Source: a virus
Length of the DNA stretch: 40,051 bases
Virus record (IMG/VR): IMGVR_UViG_3300046455_000155
Span: 1 to 40,051 of that record
Direction: 5' to 3' (one strand)
Under the pieces are notes generated by a model. That model worked only from the letters and a program-made list of their open reading frames with translations, was not told where the DNA came from and made no database searches. The stretch's first letter is position 1, and every line of letters starts with the position of its first letter. The position numbers and the translations under genes were made by a program. Shown in pieces: positions 6,885 through 13,818 of the stretch.

Positions 6885-7117
6885 CCGTGGCACGCCTTCC
6901 GGTATGCGCGCATCCCGTGGCGGGTGGCTTGCCGGTAGTCGTGGAGGTCTTCGGCGGTGCGTTCGACCCAGTCCCAGGCGTCCATCATTTGCATGTGGAC
7001 CGCTTTGGCTTCGTTGCCGCCTGTGACGCGGTGACGGTCGGCCCATGCGTGGTAGATGTCGAGGGCTTCTTGGTGGCGGGCTTTGAGGGTGGTCTCAGTG
7101 TGGATGCCGAGTGGCAT
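6881..7117 (-). CDS. Small helical protein of unknown function
   Basis: A 78-aa protein, MPLGIHTETTLKARHQEALDIYHA onward in two segments, with His/Trp-rich amphipathic helices and no known domain. AAGGAA precedes the ATG by five bases. It is the first gene after the tandem hairpins that follow ssb, so its expression may depend on readthrough. Confidence 0.72.
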   Translation of the reverse strand: MPLGIHTETTLKARHQEALDIYHAWADRHRVTGGNEAKAVHMQMMDAWDWVERTAEDLHDYRQATRHGMRAYRKACHG

Positions 7118-7138
7118 GGTGTTCCTTCCGGGGAAACG

Positions 7139-7169
7139 TGCGGCGCCCGACGTGATGCCGGGCGCCGCA
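7139..7169 (-). repeat. 11-bp GC-rich hairpin downstream of ssb
   Basis: TGCGGCGCCCG (7139-7149) pairs perfectly with CGGGCGCCGCA (7159-7169) around a nine-base loop. It follows a second hairpin on the minus-strand transcript, so the pair may act as a tandem terminator or as an mRNA end-stabiliser. Confidence 0.6.
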
Positions 7170-7175
7170 ATGGGA

Positions 7176-7197
7176 AAGGCCGCTCGGTGGCGGCCTT
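7176..7197 (-). terminator. Probable terminator after ssb
   Basis: AAGGCCGC (7176-7183) pairs with GCGGCCTT (7190-7197) around a six-base loop, and on the minus strand the stem ends in CCTTTCCC. It lies 30 bases after the ssb stop and probably gives partial termination inside the early operon. Confidence 0.5.
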
Positions 7198-7226
7198 GGG
7201 GGTTGTGGTGCGGGTGTGCTAACTGT

Positions 7227-7751
7227 TCAAAAAGCGGGTTCTGAGTCGGGGCCCGATCCCCATCCGCCGCCGGAGTTGGAGACGCCCGGGGTCGCCCACG
7301 GGTCTTCCTGCGCGGCGGGCTGGTTGCCGCCCCAGTTGTCCGTCGACGTCGGCGTATTGCTGAATCCCTGGCCGTTGCCGCCGGAGCGCTGTGTCCGGCT
7401 CACTTTGGCGTTCGCATACCGGAGGCTGGGGCCGATCTCGTCGACCTCAAGCTCGATGACGGTTCGCTTCTCGCCTTCCTTCGTCTCATAGCTCCGGCTT
7501 TTGAGCCTGCCGGAGACGATGACGCGCATACCCTTTGTCAGCGACTCGGCCACGTTCTCGGCAGCCTCCCGCCAGACTGAGGCGCGCAGGAACAGGGTCT
7601 CTCCGTCCTTCCATTCATTCGACTGCCGGTCGAACGTGCGCGGGGTGGACGCGATCGTGAAATTCGCGACGGCGGATCCGCTCGGGCTAAATCTGAGCTC
7701 GGGATCTCCGACCAAATTGCCGATGACTGTGATGGTTGTTTCGCCTGCCAT
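7227..7751 (-). CDS. ssb: Single-stranded DNA-binding protein
   Basis: A 174-aa SSB. The OB fold spans about 1-110 ([45 protein letters not shown]). A Gly/Asn/Pro-rich tail follows and ends in acidic DSEPAF, the variant of the DDxxPF tip that recruits other replication proteins. It would coat single strands for replication and RecE-type recombination. It lies between recombination genes upstream and replication genes downstream, and is followed by two hairpins. Confidence 0.96.
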   Translation of the reverse strand: MAGETTITVIGNLVGDPELRFSPSGSAVANFTIASTPRTFDRQSNEWKDGETLFLRASVWREAAENVAESLTKGMRVIVSGRLKSRSYETKEGEKRTVIELEVDEIGPSLRYANAKVSRTQRSGGNGQGFSNTPTSTDNWGGNQPAAQEDPWATPGVSNSGGGWGSGPDSEPAF

Positions 7752-7753
7752 GG

Positions 7754-8008
7754 TTAGTTGCCCTCTTCTTTCAGGTATTCGGTCAGTTTGTCGTTGAGCC
7801 AGCGGACGTCGTCGATTGCCCCGCTTCTGTCGCGGAGGTCGGCGGCGATGTAGCTAATTTGGTAGATGCCATGCCCGCCGTTTGCTCGAAATTCCTGCGC
7901 GAGGCCGATGAGAAAGTCCGCCTGCTGTTCGGCGTTCCATTCCCAGACTTCGGCGCCTAGCTTGCTGTGATTGATGGTCACTTCGTTGGCTACAGTGATG
8001 GCTCTCAT
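7754..8008 (-). CDS. Small protein upstream of ssb
   Basis: An 84-aa protein, [18 protein letters not shown] onward. It contains [18 protein letters not shown] and [18 protein letters not shown], likely helical and acidic. No recognised family. ATG overlaps the upstream stop as ATGA and the gene ends two bases before ssb. Confidence 0.75.
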   Translation of the reverse strand: MRAITVANEVTINHSKLGAEVWEWNAEQQADFLIGLAQEFRANGGHGIYQISYIAADLRDRSGAIDDVRWLNDKLTEYLKEEGN

Positions 8009-8202
8009 GTGCCCGCCTTTGCGATGGGTTCGAGGACGGTCAGCCATTGGGCCGCGACGTCGGGTCGGATGTGGAGCATGAAGTCGACGCCGGTGCCCAT
8101 GACGATCTGCTGCCCGATGACGGGGTGCATGGGCTGGTCGGTGGCGGCGATGTGGCCGGCGGTGATGGACACGCCGACCGTGCCCTCGGTTGTTGTGGTC
8201 AT
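8005..8202 (-). CDS. Small protein of unknown function
   Basis: A 65-aa protein starting MTTTTEGTVGVSITAGHIAA. Predicted strands and a C-terminal helix (DVAAQWLTVLEPIAKAG), no Cys, no recognised domain. It overlaps both neighbours by ATGA, between the RecE-associated protein and the gene before ssb. Confidence 0.75.
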   Translation of the reverse strand: MTTTTEGTVGVSITAGHIAATDQPMHPVIGQQIVMGTGVDFMLHIRPDVAAQWLTVLEPIAKAGT

Positions 8203-8795
8203 TCGCTGGCCTCCTGGTGGTTGTCTTCGCGTACTGCGGCGAGGATTTTCTGTGCGTCCTCGGCGCTGATCTTGTTCGGGTGGGCCCATGTGGCGCCGAT
8301 GACTTGCCCGGCCGTTGCGAGCAACTGCTTAGAGTCCCCGTCGTAGCCGGCGTCGGTGAGTGCGTTGGTGATGGCTTGCCATTGCGCCCGCCACGGCTCG
8401 GTTATCGGTTCGGCCAGGACGGCGACGGCGTGTTGCTTGACCTTCTTTTGGCTGATGCGGACGGGGATGGTGAACGGGGCCTCAAGGTGCGACATTGCGA
8501 TGACTTCGACGCCGCCGACCTTTTCGCCCGCGTAGATCACTTCGGGGTTGTTGGCGAGTTTGACCAACCGGCCGATCCACTTGTCGGATTCGGTGCCCCA
8601 TGCGTGCGCGACGACTCGGAGCATTCCCTTAGATGGCTTCCAAGGGCGGCCGTCCATGCCGACGAGGTCGACAATGACCGGCTTGGCTGCGTCACCTTTC
8701 CGGACATCCTTGATCGTTGCGACGATCGGCGATCCGGTCAGGTCTGAGGCGTTAATTTGGTCGCTCTTGGCTACTAGCGCCGCTGATATGTCCAT
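8199..8795 (-). CDS. Conserved actinophage recombination-locus protein
   Basis: A 198-aa protein starting MDISAALVAKSDQINASDL. The layout (GSPIVATIKDV, KPSKGMLRVVAHAWG, WIGRLVKLANNPEVIYAG, then VRISQKKVK) is one I recall from actinophage recombination regions with no experimental role. No RecT, ERF or RAD52 protein is visible, so it could be the annealing partner of the RecE-like nuclease; that is inference. ATG follows the upstream TGA by one base. Confidence 0.8.
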   Translation of the reverse strand: MDISAALVAKSDQINASDLTGSPIVATIKDVRKGDAAKPVIVDLVGMDGRPWKPSKGMLRVVAHAWGTESDKWIGRLVKLANNPEVIYAGEKVGGVEVIAMSHLEAPFTIPVRISQKKVKQHAVAVLAEPITEPWRAQWQAITNALTDAGYDGDSKQLLATAGQVIGATWAHPNKISAEDAQKILAAVREDNHQEASE

Positions 8796-8796
8796 G

Positions 8797-9252
8797 TCAT
8801 TTCGCTTTCTCGGTAGTTGTGTAGCCGCGGCCGTGGCAGGTTGCGCAGAAGTCGGCGCCGCGGTAGCAGTGCTCGGCGCGGCATCGTCCGCCGGAGCGGC
8901 GCCCTGTGCCCTTGCATTTCGCGCATTCGGTTCCACGCCCGGTGGAGTCGCAAGCCGTGCAAGCGACGCCGTCAGCTAGTACGCGCTTCATCTCGGCGTA
9001 GGTGCGCGGGGCGTTCCCATCGGTGCGCGTGTCCATCTCATGGCGCAGGAGTTCGACTAGGTTGTCCCACTCGGGCATTAGGCGCGCCCACTCCGTCGAG
9101 CGGCCAGTCATGCGGGTGCGTAGGGCGTCCGTGCTTATGCCGCGGCCCTCGCAGTAGTTGATGCACCGGAGCAGGTCACTCGGATCCCATGGGTGATTGT
9201 TCCCACCGCCCGCAATGGCCTGCGCGGAGAGGCCCATCTGATGCGCCCACAT
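8797..9252 (-). CDS. DnaJ-type zinc-finger protein without J domain
   Basis: A 151-aa protein. The N-terminal 100 residues are helical (HPWDPSDLLRCINYCEGRG). The C-terminus carries CxxCxGxG-like repeats: CTACDSTG, CAKCKGTG and CATCHGRG plus extra Cys, as in the zinc domain of DnaJ chaperones. No J domain is present, so it is not a co-chaperone by itself and may bind unfolded protein or nucleic acid. The start overlaps the exonuclease stop as TGATG. Confidence 0.8.
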   Translation of the reverse strand: MWAHQMGLSAQAIAGGGNNHPWDPSDLLRCINYCEGRGISTDALRTRMTGRSTEWARLMPEWDNLVELLRHEMDTRTDGNAPRTYAEMKRVLADGVACTACDSTGRGTECAKCKGTGRRSGGRCRAEHCYRGADFCATCHGRGYTTTEKAK

Positions 9253-10079
9253 CAGAACTTGATCTCCATTTCTGTGTTGAGTCCGAGCAGGTCGTCGAGT
9301 TGGTACATGCCAAACATCGGCAGGCCGACGGGCTCCGTGGCGGGGTAGCCTGGCCAGTTGCCGGACACGACGCATTCGCGGTATACCCGTTTGGCCCGGT
9401 CGTTCATCTGCCGGCCGTAGTCGAGTGCGACCTCGTCGAGCTCCACGACTGAGACGAGGTAGGGCGCGGCTTTCTCCACGAGGACGAATATGAACGGCAG
9501 CGTCTCGCCGGCCACAGTTCGGACGCCGTCCTGGTAGTGCGCGGCGGACTGGTGATAGCCGAAGTTGTAGGCCGTTTTCCCGAAATCGCGGGGGTCGGCG
9601 CTGACCGTCGTTTTCAGGTCAACGAGCAGATCGTCCCGCCATGCGTCAGGACGGCATTTGAGTTTGAGCCCGTCCTCTTCCCAGAAGACGGAATGCTCGG
9701 GACGGTGGCCGGTGAATAATGGCCCGGCGACGTCGTGGGCCATGACTGAGTCGCGCATCGCCGTGACCTGCGCCCATTCCTTGGCCGTGAGGGCGATCTT
9801 CCCGGCGGCTTCGGCGGCTTCGGCAGGCTCGGTCCAGACCTTGCCGCGCTTGGCTTCGACGTCGATCACAACGACGCCGGACTCGTCTTGCTCAAGGATG
9901 AGGCTGTGCGCGACGGTGCCGAGGTCGAACGCGGCGGACTGCTTCGGGTGCGCCTGGTCGTGCAGGTAGTGGGCGGGTGTGCGGGTGGCGAGCGTCTTCA
10001 ACGACGTTGAGCCGAGCGCGGGGTCTTTGTGGTAGTCGGTGTTGCTGATGTCGGCGTAGACGCCGCGTCCGTGGTACAT
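9252..10079 (-). CDS. RecE-like PD-(D/E)XK exonuclease
   Basis: A 275-aa nuclease. FDLGTVAHSLIL (His58), EHSVFWEEDGL, CRPDAW (Asp145) and VDLKTT (Asp154-x-Lys156), then YHQSAAHY, are the ordered motifs of RecE-C-terminal/DUF3799 nucleases that degrade one strand of duplex ends. ATG at 10079 is preferred: GGGAG lies six bases before it, whereas ATG 10106 falls in a terminator stem. With ssb and the 198-aa neighbour it forms a recombination module. Confidence 0.9.
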   Translation of the reverse strand: MYHGRGVYADISNTDYHKDPALGSTSLKTLATRTPAHYLHDQAHPKQSAAFDLGTVAHSLILEQDESGVVVIDVEAKRGKVWTEPAEAAEAAGKIALTAKEWAQVTAMRDSVMAHDVAGPLFTGHRPEHSVFWEEDGLKLKCRPDAWRDDLLVDLKTTVSADPRDFGKTAYNFGYHQSAAHYQDGVRTVAGETLPFIFVLVEKAAPYLVSVVELDEVALDYGRQMNDRAKRVYRECVVSGNWPGYPATEPVGLPMFGMYQLDDLLGLNTEMEIKF

Positions 10080-10091
10080 GCTGCTCCCATG

Positions 10092-10117
10092 AAAAACGGC
10101 GCCCATTCAGGCGCCGT
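10092..10117 (-). terminator. Intrinsic terminator upstream of recE-like gene
   Basis: On the minus strand ACGGCGCC, loop TGAATG, GGCGCCGT, followed by TTTT (stem 10117-10110 and 10103-10096). It sits between the 61-aa gene and the exonuclease, inside the early operon, so it should split small upstream genes from the DNA-metabolism genes or be overridden by antitermination. Confidence 0.72.
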
Positions 10118-10126
10118 GGTGGTTGA

Positions 10127-10312
10127 TTATCGGGTTTCCCCTGAATAGTGGCCGGGTTGTTTAGGGTTCGTGTCGGAACCCTGATTAGTGCAGTCGCAGG
10201 GTGGGCCGTCGAGGATGCGTTCGATGCTGTTGAGGTTCCATTCGCCGTTACCCTTTTGGATGCTGATGGCGTAGAGGGCCATCCGGGTGCGGCGTTCGGC
10301 TTCGCAGCTCAT
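10127..10312 (-). CDS. Small protein of unknown function
   Basis: A 61-aa protein starting MSCEAERRTRMALYAISIQK, with PPCDCTNQG later; three Cys in all. An internal ATG at residue 11 is an alternative start. ATG overlaps the stop of the 38-aa gene as ATGA. It is the last gene before the internal terminator. Confidence 0.68.
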   Translation of the reverse strand: MSCEAERRTRMALYAISIQKGNGEWNLNSIERILDGPPCDCTNQGSDTNPKQPGHYSGETR

Positions 10313-10425
10313 TCGAGGCCGCATCGTTGGCAGTTCTCCGTGTGGCATCCTTCGGCGATGCACTTGAGCCGGCGGCGGGTCAGGATGGCCGCGGCGAGGG
10401 CTTCGGCGTCCGGGTCCTCAGCCAT
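10309..10425 (-). CDS. 38-aa Cys-rich microprotein
   Basis: The product begins MAEDPDAEALAAAILTRRR and continues with CIAEGCHTENCQRCG, four Cys and a His that could hold one zinc ion. Its stop overlaps the next start as ATGA and its start lies inside the end of the gene upstream (8-base overlap). Codon use is like its neighbours. Too short for family recognition. Confidence 0.65.
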   Translation of the reverse strand: MAEDPDAEALAAAILTRRRLKCIAEGCHTENCQRCGLE

Positions 10426-10639
10426 GGTGGGCCCGTCCTGGGCGGGCCTTGAGAGCCTGCGCCAGCCGATCGGCCTCCCGGTCGAAGGCTTTCCGTACCC
10501 CGGCGTCCCAGATTCGCCATCCGGTCGTCTCGCATCCTTCGAGGTAGTCGACCTGATCCGGGGTTATCTGGTCCCGTGCGAGTAGGTGCCGGGCGGCGAG
10601 GATACCGAACCGGATCCGCTGGGCCTGGTAGGCGTTCAT
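10418..10639 (-). CDS. Small protein of unknown function
   Basis: A 73-aa protein starting MNAYQAQRIRFGILAARHLL, helical and basic, with ITPDQVDYLEGCETTG in the middle and a C-terminal READRLAQALKARPG helix. ATG overlaps the upstream stop as ATGA. No recognised family. Confidence 0.75.
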   Translation of the reverse strand: MNAYQAQRIRFGILAARHLLARDQITPDQVDYLEGCETTGWRIWDAGVRKAFDREADRLAQALKARPGRAHHG

Positions 10640-10827
10640 GGCTTCCTTCCGTTATGGATCAGTGCTGGCCGGCGGTTTGCTCGTGCGTAGTCCCTTTCGA
10701 TTCGGCGGCGCGCCTTCTTGGTTTGGGCCTGCAGTAGATGCATCTTGTGGGCCAGCCTGCGGAATGATGCCTGCACTCGGCTCATTGATTCGTTGAACCG
10801 GGCAAAGGCAGCCTCGAAGTCGTTCAC
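10636..10827 (-). CDS. Small basic coiled-coil-like protein
   Basis: A 63-aa product from GTG at 10827, with GGGAGGA eight bases upstream; GTG overlaps the stop of the 41-aa gene as GTGA. NDFEAAFARFNESMSRVQASF then LLQAQTKKARRRIERDY looks like one long helix followed by a basic end, suggesting nucleic-acid or protein contact. Function unknown. Confidence 0.7.
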   Translation of the reverse strand: MNDFEAAFARFNESMSRVQASFRRLAHKMHLLQAQTKKARRRIERDYARANRRPALIHNGRKP

Positions 10828-10949
10828 TGGTGGTCCTCCCTTTCGTAGGTGTCTGCGCGTTCCTGGTCTGGCCCGATCCGGTCGGCTTCCTGCGCCTGGG
10901 CCTGAGCTTCCCGCATGGACTCGTAATCCGGGCGGACACTGCGGCTCAC
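10824..10949 (-). CDS. 41-aa acidic microprotein
   Basis: GTG at 10949 overlaps the upstream stop as GTGA, and the TGA overlaps the next GTG the same way. The product begins MSRSVRPDYESMREAQAQAQ and is strongly charged and helical. Exact coupling on both sides and an otherwise empty gap support a real gene. Confidence 0.65.
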   Translation of the reverse strand: MSRSVRPDYESMREAQAQAQEADRIGPDQERADTYEREDHQ

Positions 10950-11095
10950 TTGTGGGGTCCTGCGTGCTCGGCGTTGAGGATGCACTGCTCGTCCCACATG
11001 CCCTTTTCAAGACAGTGGCGGGGCGCCGGGATGCCGATGCAGTCCGGGCAGCCCTTGCAGGGGTCGTCCCTGGTTCCCGTGTCGCAAGGATTCAT
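10946..11095 (-). CDS. 49-aa Cys-rich microprotein
   Basis: Begins MNPCDTGTRDDPCKGCPDCIG and later has C..QC and two His, seven Cys/His in all that could bind zinc. The ATG overlaps the upstream stop as ATGA. Small proteins with CxxCxxC-type N-termini are frequent in actinophage early operons; function unknown. Confidence 0.72.
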   Translation of the reverse strand: MNPCDTGTRDDPCKGCPDCIGIPAPRHCLEKGMWDEQCILNAEHAGPHK

Positions 11096-11292
11096 CGGAC
11101 GTACCTCGGTGCTTTCGTGTAGGTGGCGCGGCGGTCGGAACGTTGCTGGTCGTTGAGTGCAAGCCATTCGGCCTCGGTGAAACCCCATGCGGAGGCGACA
11201 AGGGCGTCCGGTGCGTCAAGGCGAGACGGGGCCGGCGCGGGGTCGTCGGCGATCAGGTGACGGGCGACAAAGGCGCGGATCCAAGCTTTCAT
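11092..11292 (-). CDS. Small protein of unknown function
   Basis: A 66-aa protein starting MKAWIRAFVARHLIADDPA, with a short amphipathic N-terminal helix, then a Pro/Ala linker and WGFTEAEWLALNDQQRSDRR. The last segment resembles a small helix-turn-helix-like or coil. Linked by ATGA on both sides. Confidence 0.75.
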   Translation of the reverse strand: MKAWIRAFVARHLIADDPAPAPSRLDAPDALVASAWGFTEAEWLALNDQQRSDRRATYTKAPRYVR

Positions 11293-11471
11293 GAGGTCCT
11301 TCTTTCATAGTCGGCGGCGATCTGCTCGGCAGTGTCCGCGAGGGTTCGCAGGTCAGCCGCGATGGGGCTGGCAGGGTCGGCGTCGATCCGTGCGGTCAGC
11401 ACTTCACGGCACCGTTTAGCGGCGGTCACGACAGCGGCGGCCGAAGCAGGGTCGATCGTCGGCGCGCTCAC
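11289..11471 (-). CDS. Small helical protein
   Basis: A 60-aa protein from GTG (GTGA overlap with the upstream gene's stop): MSAPTIDPASAAAVVTAAKR, then ADLRTLADTAEQIAADYERR. Ala-rich, probably two helices. No family recognised. Confidence 0.72.
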   Translation of the reverse strand: MSAPTIDPASAAAVVTAAKRCREVLTARIDADPASPIAADLRTLADTAEQIAADYERRTS

Positions 11472-11857
11472 GGTTTGGCCTTCGGTTCGGGGTCGGCGGG
11501 GACTGGGCGTAGGTGGCCGCTCGTGTCACGCCAGCGGCCTCGGTAGTGGCGGGCCATGCGGTAGAGGCCTAGCCGTTGCTCCCATGTCGTGCCGGGCAGG
11601 TCGGTCGGATCGGTGTATCCGTTTTCGACCCATACCGAGACGCCGCCGAAGTAGCATTCGTAGTAGTAGTCGTCGGCTTCGCTGATGTGCTTCCGGAATG
11701 CGCAGCAGTGCCCGCAGGCCTTGATGGTGAAGAAGTCGCCTTCCCAGCTGCCGGCGGTGCGGTGGTACGTCTCGCCGGGGTGGATCGTGCGCCAGCATTC
11801 TTCGCATTGGTGGGTTGCGCGTGCTTTGGTCGCTTTGGTCGCCGCAAAGTCGCTCAT
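11468..11857 (-). CDS. Zinc-finger phage protein, 129 aa
   Basis: Starts MSDFAATKATKARATHQCEE with a CEECWRTIHPGETYHR segment and then CGHCCAFRKHI, a two-part Cys cluster typical of treble-clef or ribbon zinc sites. This is followed by an aromatic, acidic region and a C-terminal segment WEQRLGLYRMARHYRGRW. Proteins of this design occur in actinophages with unknown role. The upstream frame extends far but ATGA overlap at 11854-11857 sets the start. Confidence 0.8.
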   Translation of the reverse strand: MSDFAATKATKARATHQCEECWRTIHPGETYHRTAGSWEGDFFTIKACGHCCAFRKHISEADDYYYECYFGGVSVWVENGYTDPTDLPGTTWEQRLGLYRMARHYRGRWRDTSGHLRPVPADPEPKAKP

Positions 11858-12048
11858 GCTCCCCACCGGCTTTCGATCCGGGCGTCTTCGCGTTGGGCTT
11901 CGGCGTAGTCGTCGGCTTCGTCCTGCGCTTCGGCGGCCAGGCATTCGGCGCAGTGCCCGCAGTAGCCGCCCTCGCATTGCTCGACGCCCGTGGGCGGCTC
12001 CATGTTCTCGTAGGCGCGCTGGGCAGACTCGAAACCCGGGATGTTCAT
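11854..12048 (-). CDS. Small acidic Cys-cluster protein
   Basis: A 64-aa protein: MNIPGFESAQRAYENMEPP, then CEGGYCGHCAEC and an acidic helix (AEAQDEADDYAEAQREDARI). Four Cys in 12 residues suggest one zinc site. ATGA overlaps on both sides fix start and end. Confidence 0.75.
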   Translation of the reverse strand: MNIPGFESAQRAYENMEPPTGVEQCEGGYCGHCAECLAAEAQDEADDYAEAQREDARIESRWGA

Positions 12049-12197
12049 GACTGGCTCCGTTCCCACGCCTCAGCCAGCGACTCGTCGTCAAGGTGTTCGA
12101 GCTCGGCCATGACCATGTCGTAACGCCGCGCCCACGGGATCAGGACGAACGCCCCGAATATCGTCCCGGCAAACACAAGGGCAAAGATTCCGTTCAT
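12045..12197 (-). CDS. 50-aa single-pass membrane protein
   Basis: MNGIFALVFAGTIFGAFVLI forms one membrane span at the extreme N-terminus, followed by RRYDMVMAELEHLDDESLAE, an acidic cytoplasmic helix. The ATG overlaps the upstream stop as ATGA. Small early membrane proteins can alter host membrane functions or block other phages, but nothing here shows that. Confidence 0.75.
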   Translation of the reverse strand: MNGIFALVFAGTIFGAFVLIPWARRYDMVMAELEHLDDESLAEAWERSQS

Positions 12198-12466
12198 GCT
12201 GCAACTCCTTCGTGCTTGCGGCGCCATGTGCGGAGTACGCCGTGCCTGCGGGTGGTGGTGTTCGATGTGGTGTAACCGGCGCCCTCGATGAAGCCGAGGT
12301 TGCGGGCGGCGGCGAATGCTGCGCCGACCTGGTTGGGATGCGGTGCGGGTCGCATCTCGCGGCGAAGGTCATCGGCCGTGAACGTGTGGCCGGCGTGGGC
12401 GAGACCGATGATCGTGGCCAGCGCGTCGGCTGGCCAGTCGTTGTCCTCAAAGACCGCGGCCTTCAC
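12194..12466 (-). CDS. Winged-helix-like phage protein
   Basis: A 90-aa protein from GTG (GTGA overlap with the 34-codon gene). ALATIIGLAHAGHTFTADDLRREM, then NQVGAAFAAARNLGFIEGAGY and RRHGVLRTWRR, follow the pattern of a small winged helix: helix, recognition helix and a basic wing. The pattern is seen in actinophage proteins of unknown role, perhaps DNA-binding or gene-control. Confidence 0.72.
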   Translation of the reverse strand: MKAAVFEDNDWPADALATIIGLAHAGHTFTADDLRREMRPAPHPNQVGAAFAAARNLGFIEGAGYTTSNTTTRRHGVLRTWRRKHEGVAA

Positions 12467-12567
12467 GCGGACATCACCGCAAACTGGGTCCGCAGCGTGT
12501 GGGCGTCGGATGTGTTGGCGTTCTCTGCTTCGCGCATCATCTGGTCATAGATCGGCGTGTCGCTCAT
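12463..12567 (-). CDS. 34-aa microprotein
   Basis: ATG at 12567 overlaps the upstream stop as ATGA; the TGA at 12463 overlaps the next GTG as GTGA. The product begins MSDTPIYDQMMREAENANTS. It fills an otherwise unexplained 100-base gap exactly. No function can be proposed. Confidence 0.62.
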   Translation of the reverse strand: MSDTPIYDQMMREAENANTSDAHTLRTQFAVMSA

Positions 12568-12767
12568 GTGGTCCTCTTCCTTGCTGCGTAGGCGGTCAGT
12601 GCGTCTTTTAGGCGGATCTTGCGGGCCATCTCCATGGCGGTGGTGATCTCGTCCGGGGTTAGCGCGATGTTGCCGCGGAGCTTCTTCGGGCGCGGCTTAT
12701 TTCCGGGGATCGGCTGCGTCGCCAGGTTCCGGCGGGTAGCGCGGTGGGTGCCAGTTAGCTCGCTCAT
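12564..12767 (-). CDS. Small basic protein
   Basis: A 67-aa protein starting MSELTGTHRATRRNLATQPI, Arg/Lys-rich, with LTPDEITTAMEMARKIRLKDAL in its C-terminal half. Possibly nucleic-acid binding by charge. ATGA overlaps at both ends. Confidence 0.74.
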   Translation of the reverse strand: MSELTGTHRATRRNLATQPIPGNKPRPKKLRGNIALTPDEITTAMEMARKIRLKDALTAYAARKRTT

Positions 12768-13000
12768 GCGGCCACCGCCAGGCGTTCGGCGTCGACGTTG
12801 CGGGTAGCGGCCTCGCCGGTCGGGTCGCTGTACTGGATGAAGCGTGCGAGCATCGGGTCGAACTCGCCGCGCTTGAACTTGTCGGCCAGTTTGTCGGCGC
12901 GGGCCCTCGACAGGTCCTCGCCGTTGTCGGCGGCGATGTGCAGTAGTGCGTCGCGGATGTCGTTCTTACGTGCTGTGCGGTCTACGTCTTTGAAAAACAC
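12764..13000 (-). CDS. Small protein of unknown function
   Basis: A 78-aa protein from GTG with AGGGAG seven bases upstream: MFFKDVDRTARKNDIRDALL, then RARADKLADKFKRGEFDPML. Helical, charged, no family recognised. The 117 bases upstream (13001-13117) hold only this ribosome site and G-rich DNA; no clear promoter was seen, and the gene is probably on the transcript starting at 14.05 kb. Confidence 0.74.
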   Translation of the reverse strand: MFFKDVDRTARKNDIRDALLHIAADNGEDLSRARADKLADKFKRGEFDPMLARFIQYSDPTGEAATRNVDAERLAVAA

Positions 13001-13117
13001 AGAGCTCTCCCTAGGTAACTCAAACCGCGAACGGTAAGAGGGGCGATTCGGTGGGGGTGGTTGCCCTGATTCGGGCTGGGGTGGTGCGGCCGGCGCTTGG
13101 CGCTGCGGCGGGTGGTG

Positions 13118-13627
13118 CTAGGCGGAGAGCGCTTCGACCCATTCGGAGTCGAGGCGTTGCTTGGATTCAAGGTGGTTGCGGTAGGCGGCGGCTAGATCCG
13201 TGGCCCGCTCTGGCCATTGACCGGCGGTGACTTTGTCCTCATAGTGCTTGTTGTGGATTCCGACTTCCATGAGGCATTGCTGCATCTGGGCTTCGGCTAC
13301 GTGCTCGATCAGTTCCTCATTGAGAACAAACCATTCGCCCTGGTCGCGCTGGCCAGCGAACTCGCGGTGAAGGCCGCGTTCCTTTGCTACATTGCCCGGC
13401 ACGTAAGCGATGAGGCGTGGATCCTCGACCCAAAGTGAGGGTCGGATAGCCTTGCCGCCGCGCCGCAACTGGTCGCACCGAGACTCAGGATTGATGCTCG
13501 TTCCGATCTTGATGAACGATCCGCACTGGATGTAGTAGATGAACGGGCCGAGCTCGGGATAGGTGGAGAGCGGGCGTGGTCCATTGGTCCAGTGCCCCGC
13601 GGCGATCATCTCAGTGAGCTCGTCCAT
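13118..13627 (-). CDS. T5orf172/MUG113-type GIY-YIG-related protein
   Basis: A 169-aa protein starting MDELTEMIAAGHWTNG two bases after the Xis-like stop. FIYYIQCGSFIKIGTS (about 37-52) is the GIY-YIG-like strand pair of the T5orf172 domain; LIAYVPGNVAKERGLHREF and EGEWF-type GEWFVLNEEL complete it. These domains are found in phage proteins and are thought to be nuclease-like. Its place among the first genes after the switch suggests an early takeover role. The C-terminal helical part has no match. Confidence 0.82.
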   Translation of the reverse strand: MDELTEMIAAGHWTNGPRPLSTYPELGPFIYYIQCGSFIKIGTSINPESRCDQLRRGGKAIRPSLWVEDPRLIAYVPGNVAKERGLHREFAGQRDQGEWFVLNEELIEHVAEAQMQQCLMEVGIHNKHYEDKVTAGQWPERATDLAAAYRNHLESKQRLDSEWVEALSA

Positions 13628-13629
13628 GG

Positions 13630-13818
13630 CTACTTCGCCGGCGCTTCTGCCGGGAGGCGGTCGAGCCATTCGGCGAGGTCTTCGTGGCGGATTACGCCCT
13701 TGGTGTTGGCGTAGCGTGCGGCGAGGTTTCCGTCTGCTACCTGCTGCTTGAGGGTGCGGACTGAGTAGCCGGACATTTCGGCGGCCTGCTCGAACGTGTA
13801 GGCGAGGCGGGCGCTCAT
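13630..13818 (-). CDS. Excisionase / MerR-like HTH protein
   Basis: A 62-aa protein. YTFEQAAEMSGYSVRTLKQQ then DGNLAARYANTKGVIRHEDL and AEWLDRLP matches the small winged HTH of AlpA/Xis/MerR-type DNA binders. As second gene of the lytic operon and 1.5 kb from attP it is the best excisionase candidate: it would bend attP DNA to favour excision. It overlaps the Cro-like gene by ATGA. Confidence 0.82.
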   Translation of the reverse strand: MSARLAYTFEQAAEMSGYSVRTLKQQVADGNLAARYANTKGVIRHEDLAEWLDRLPAEAPAK

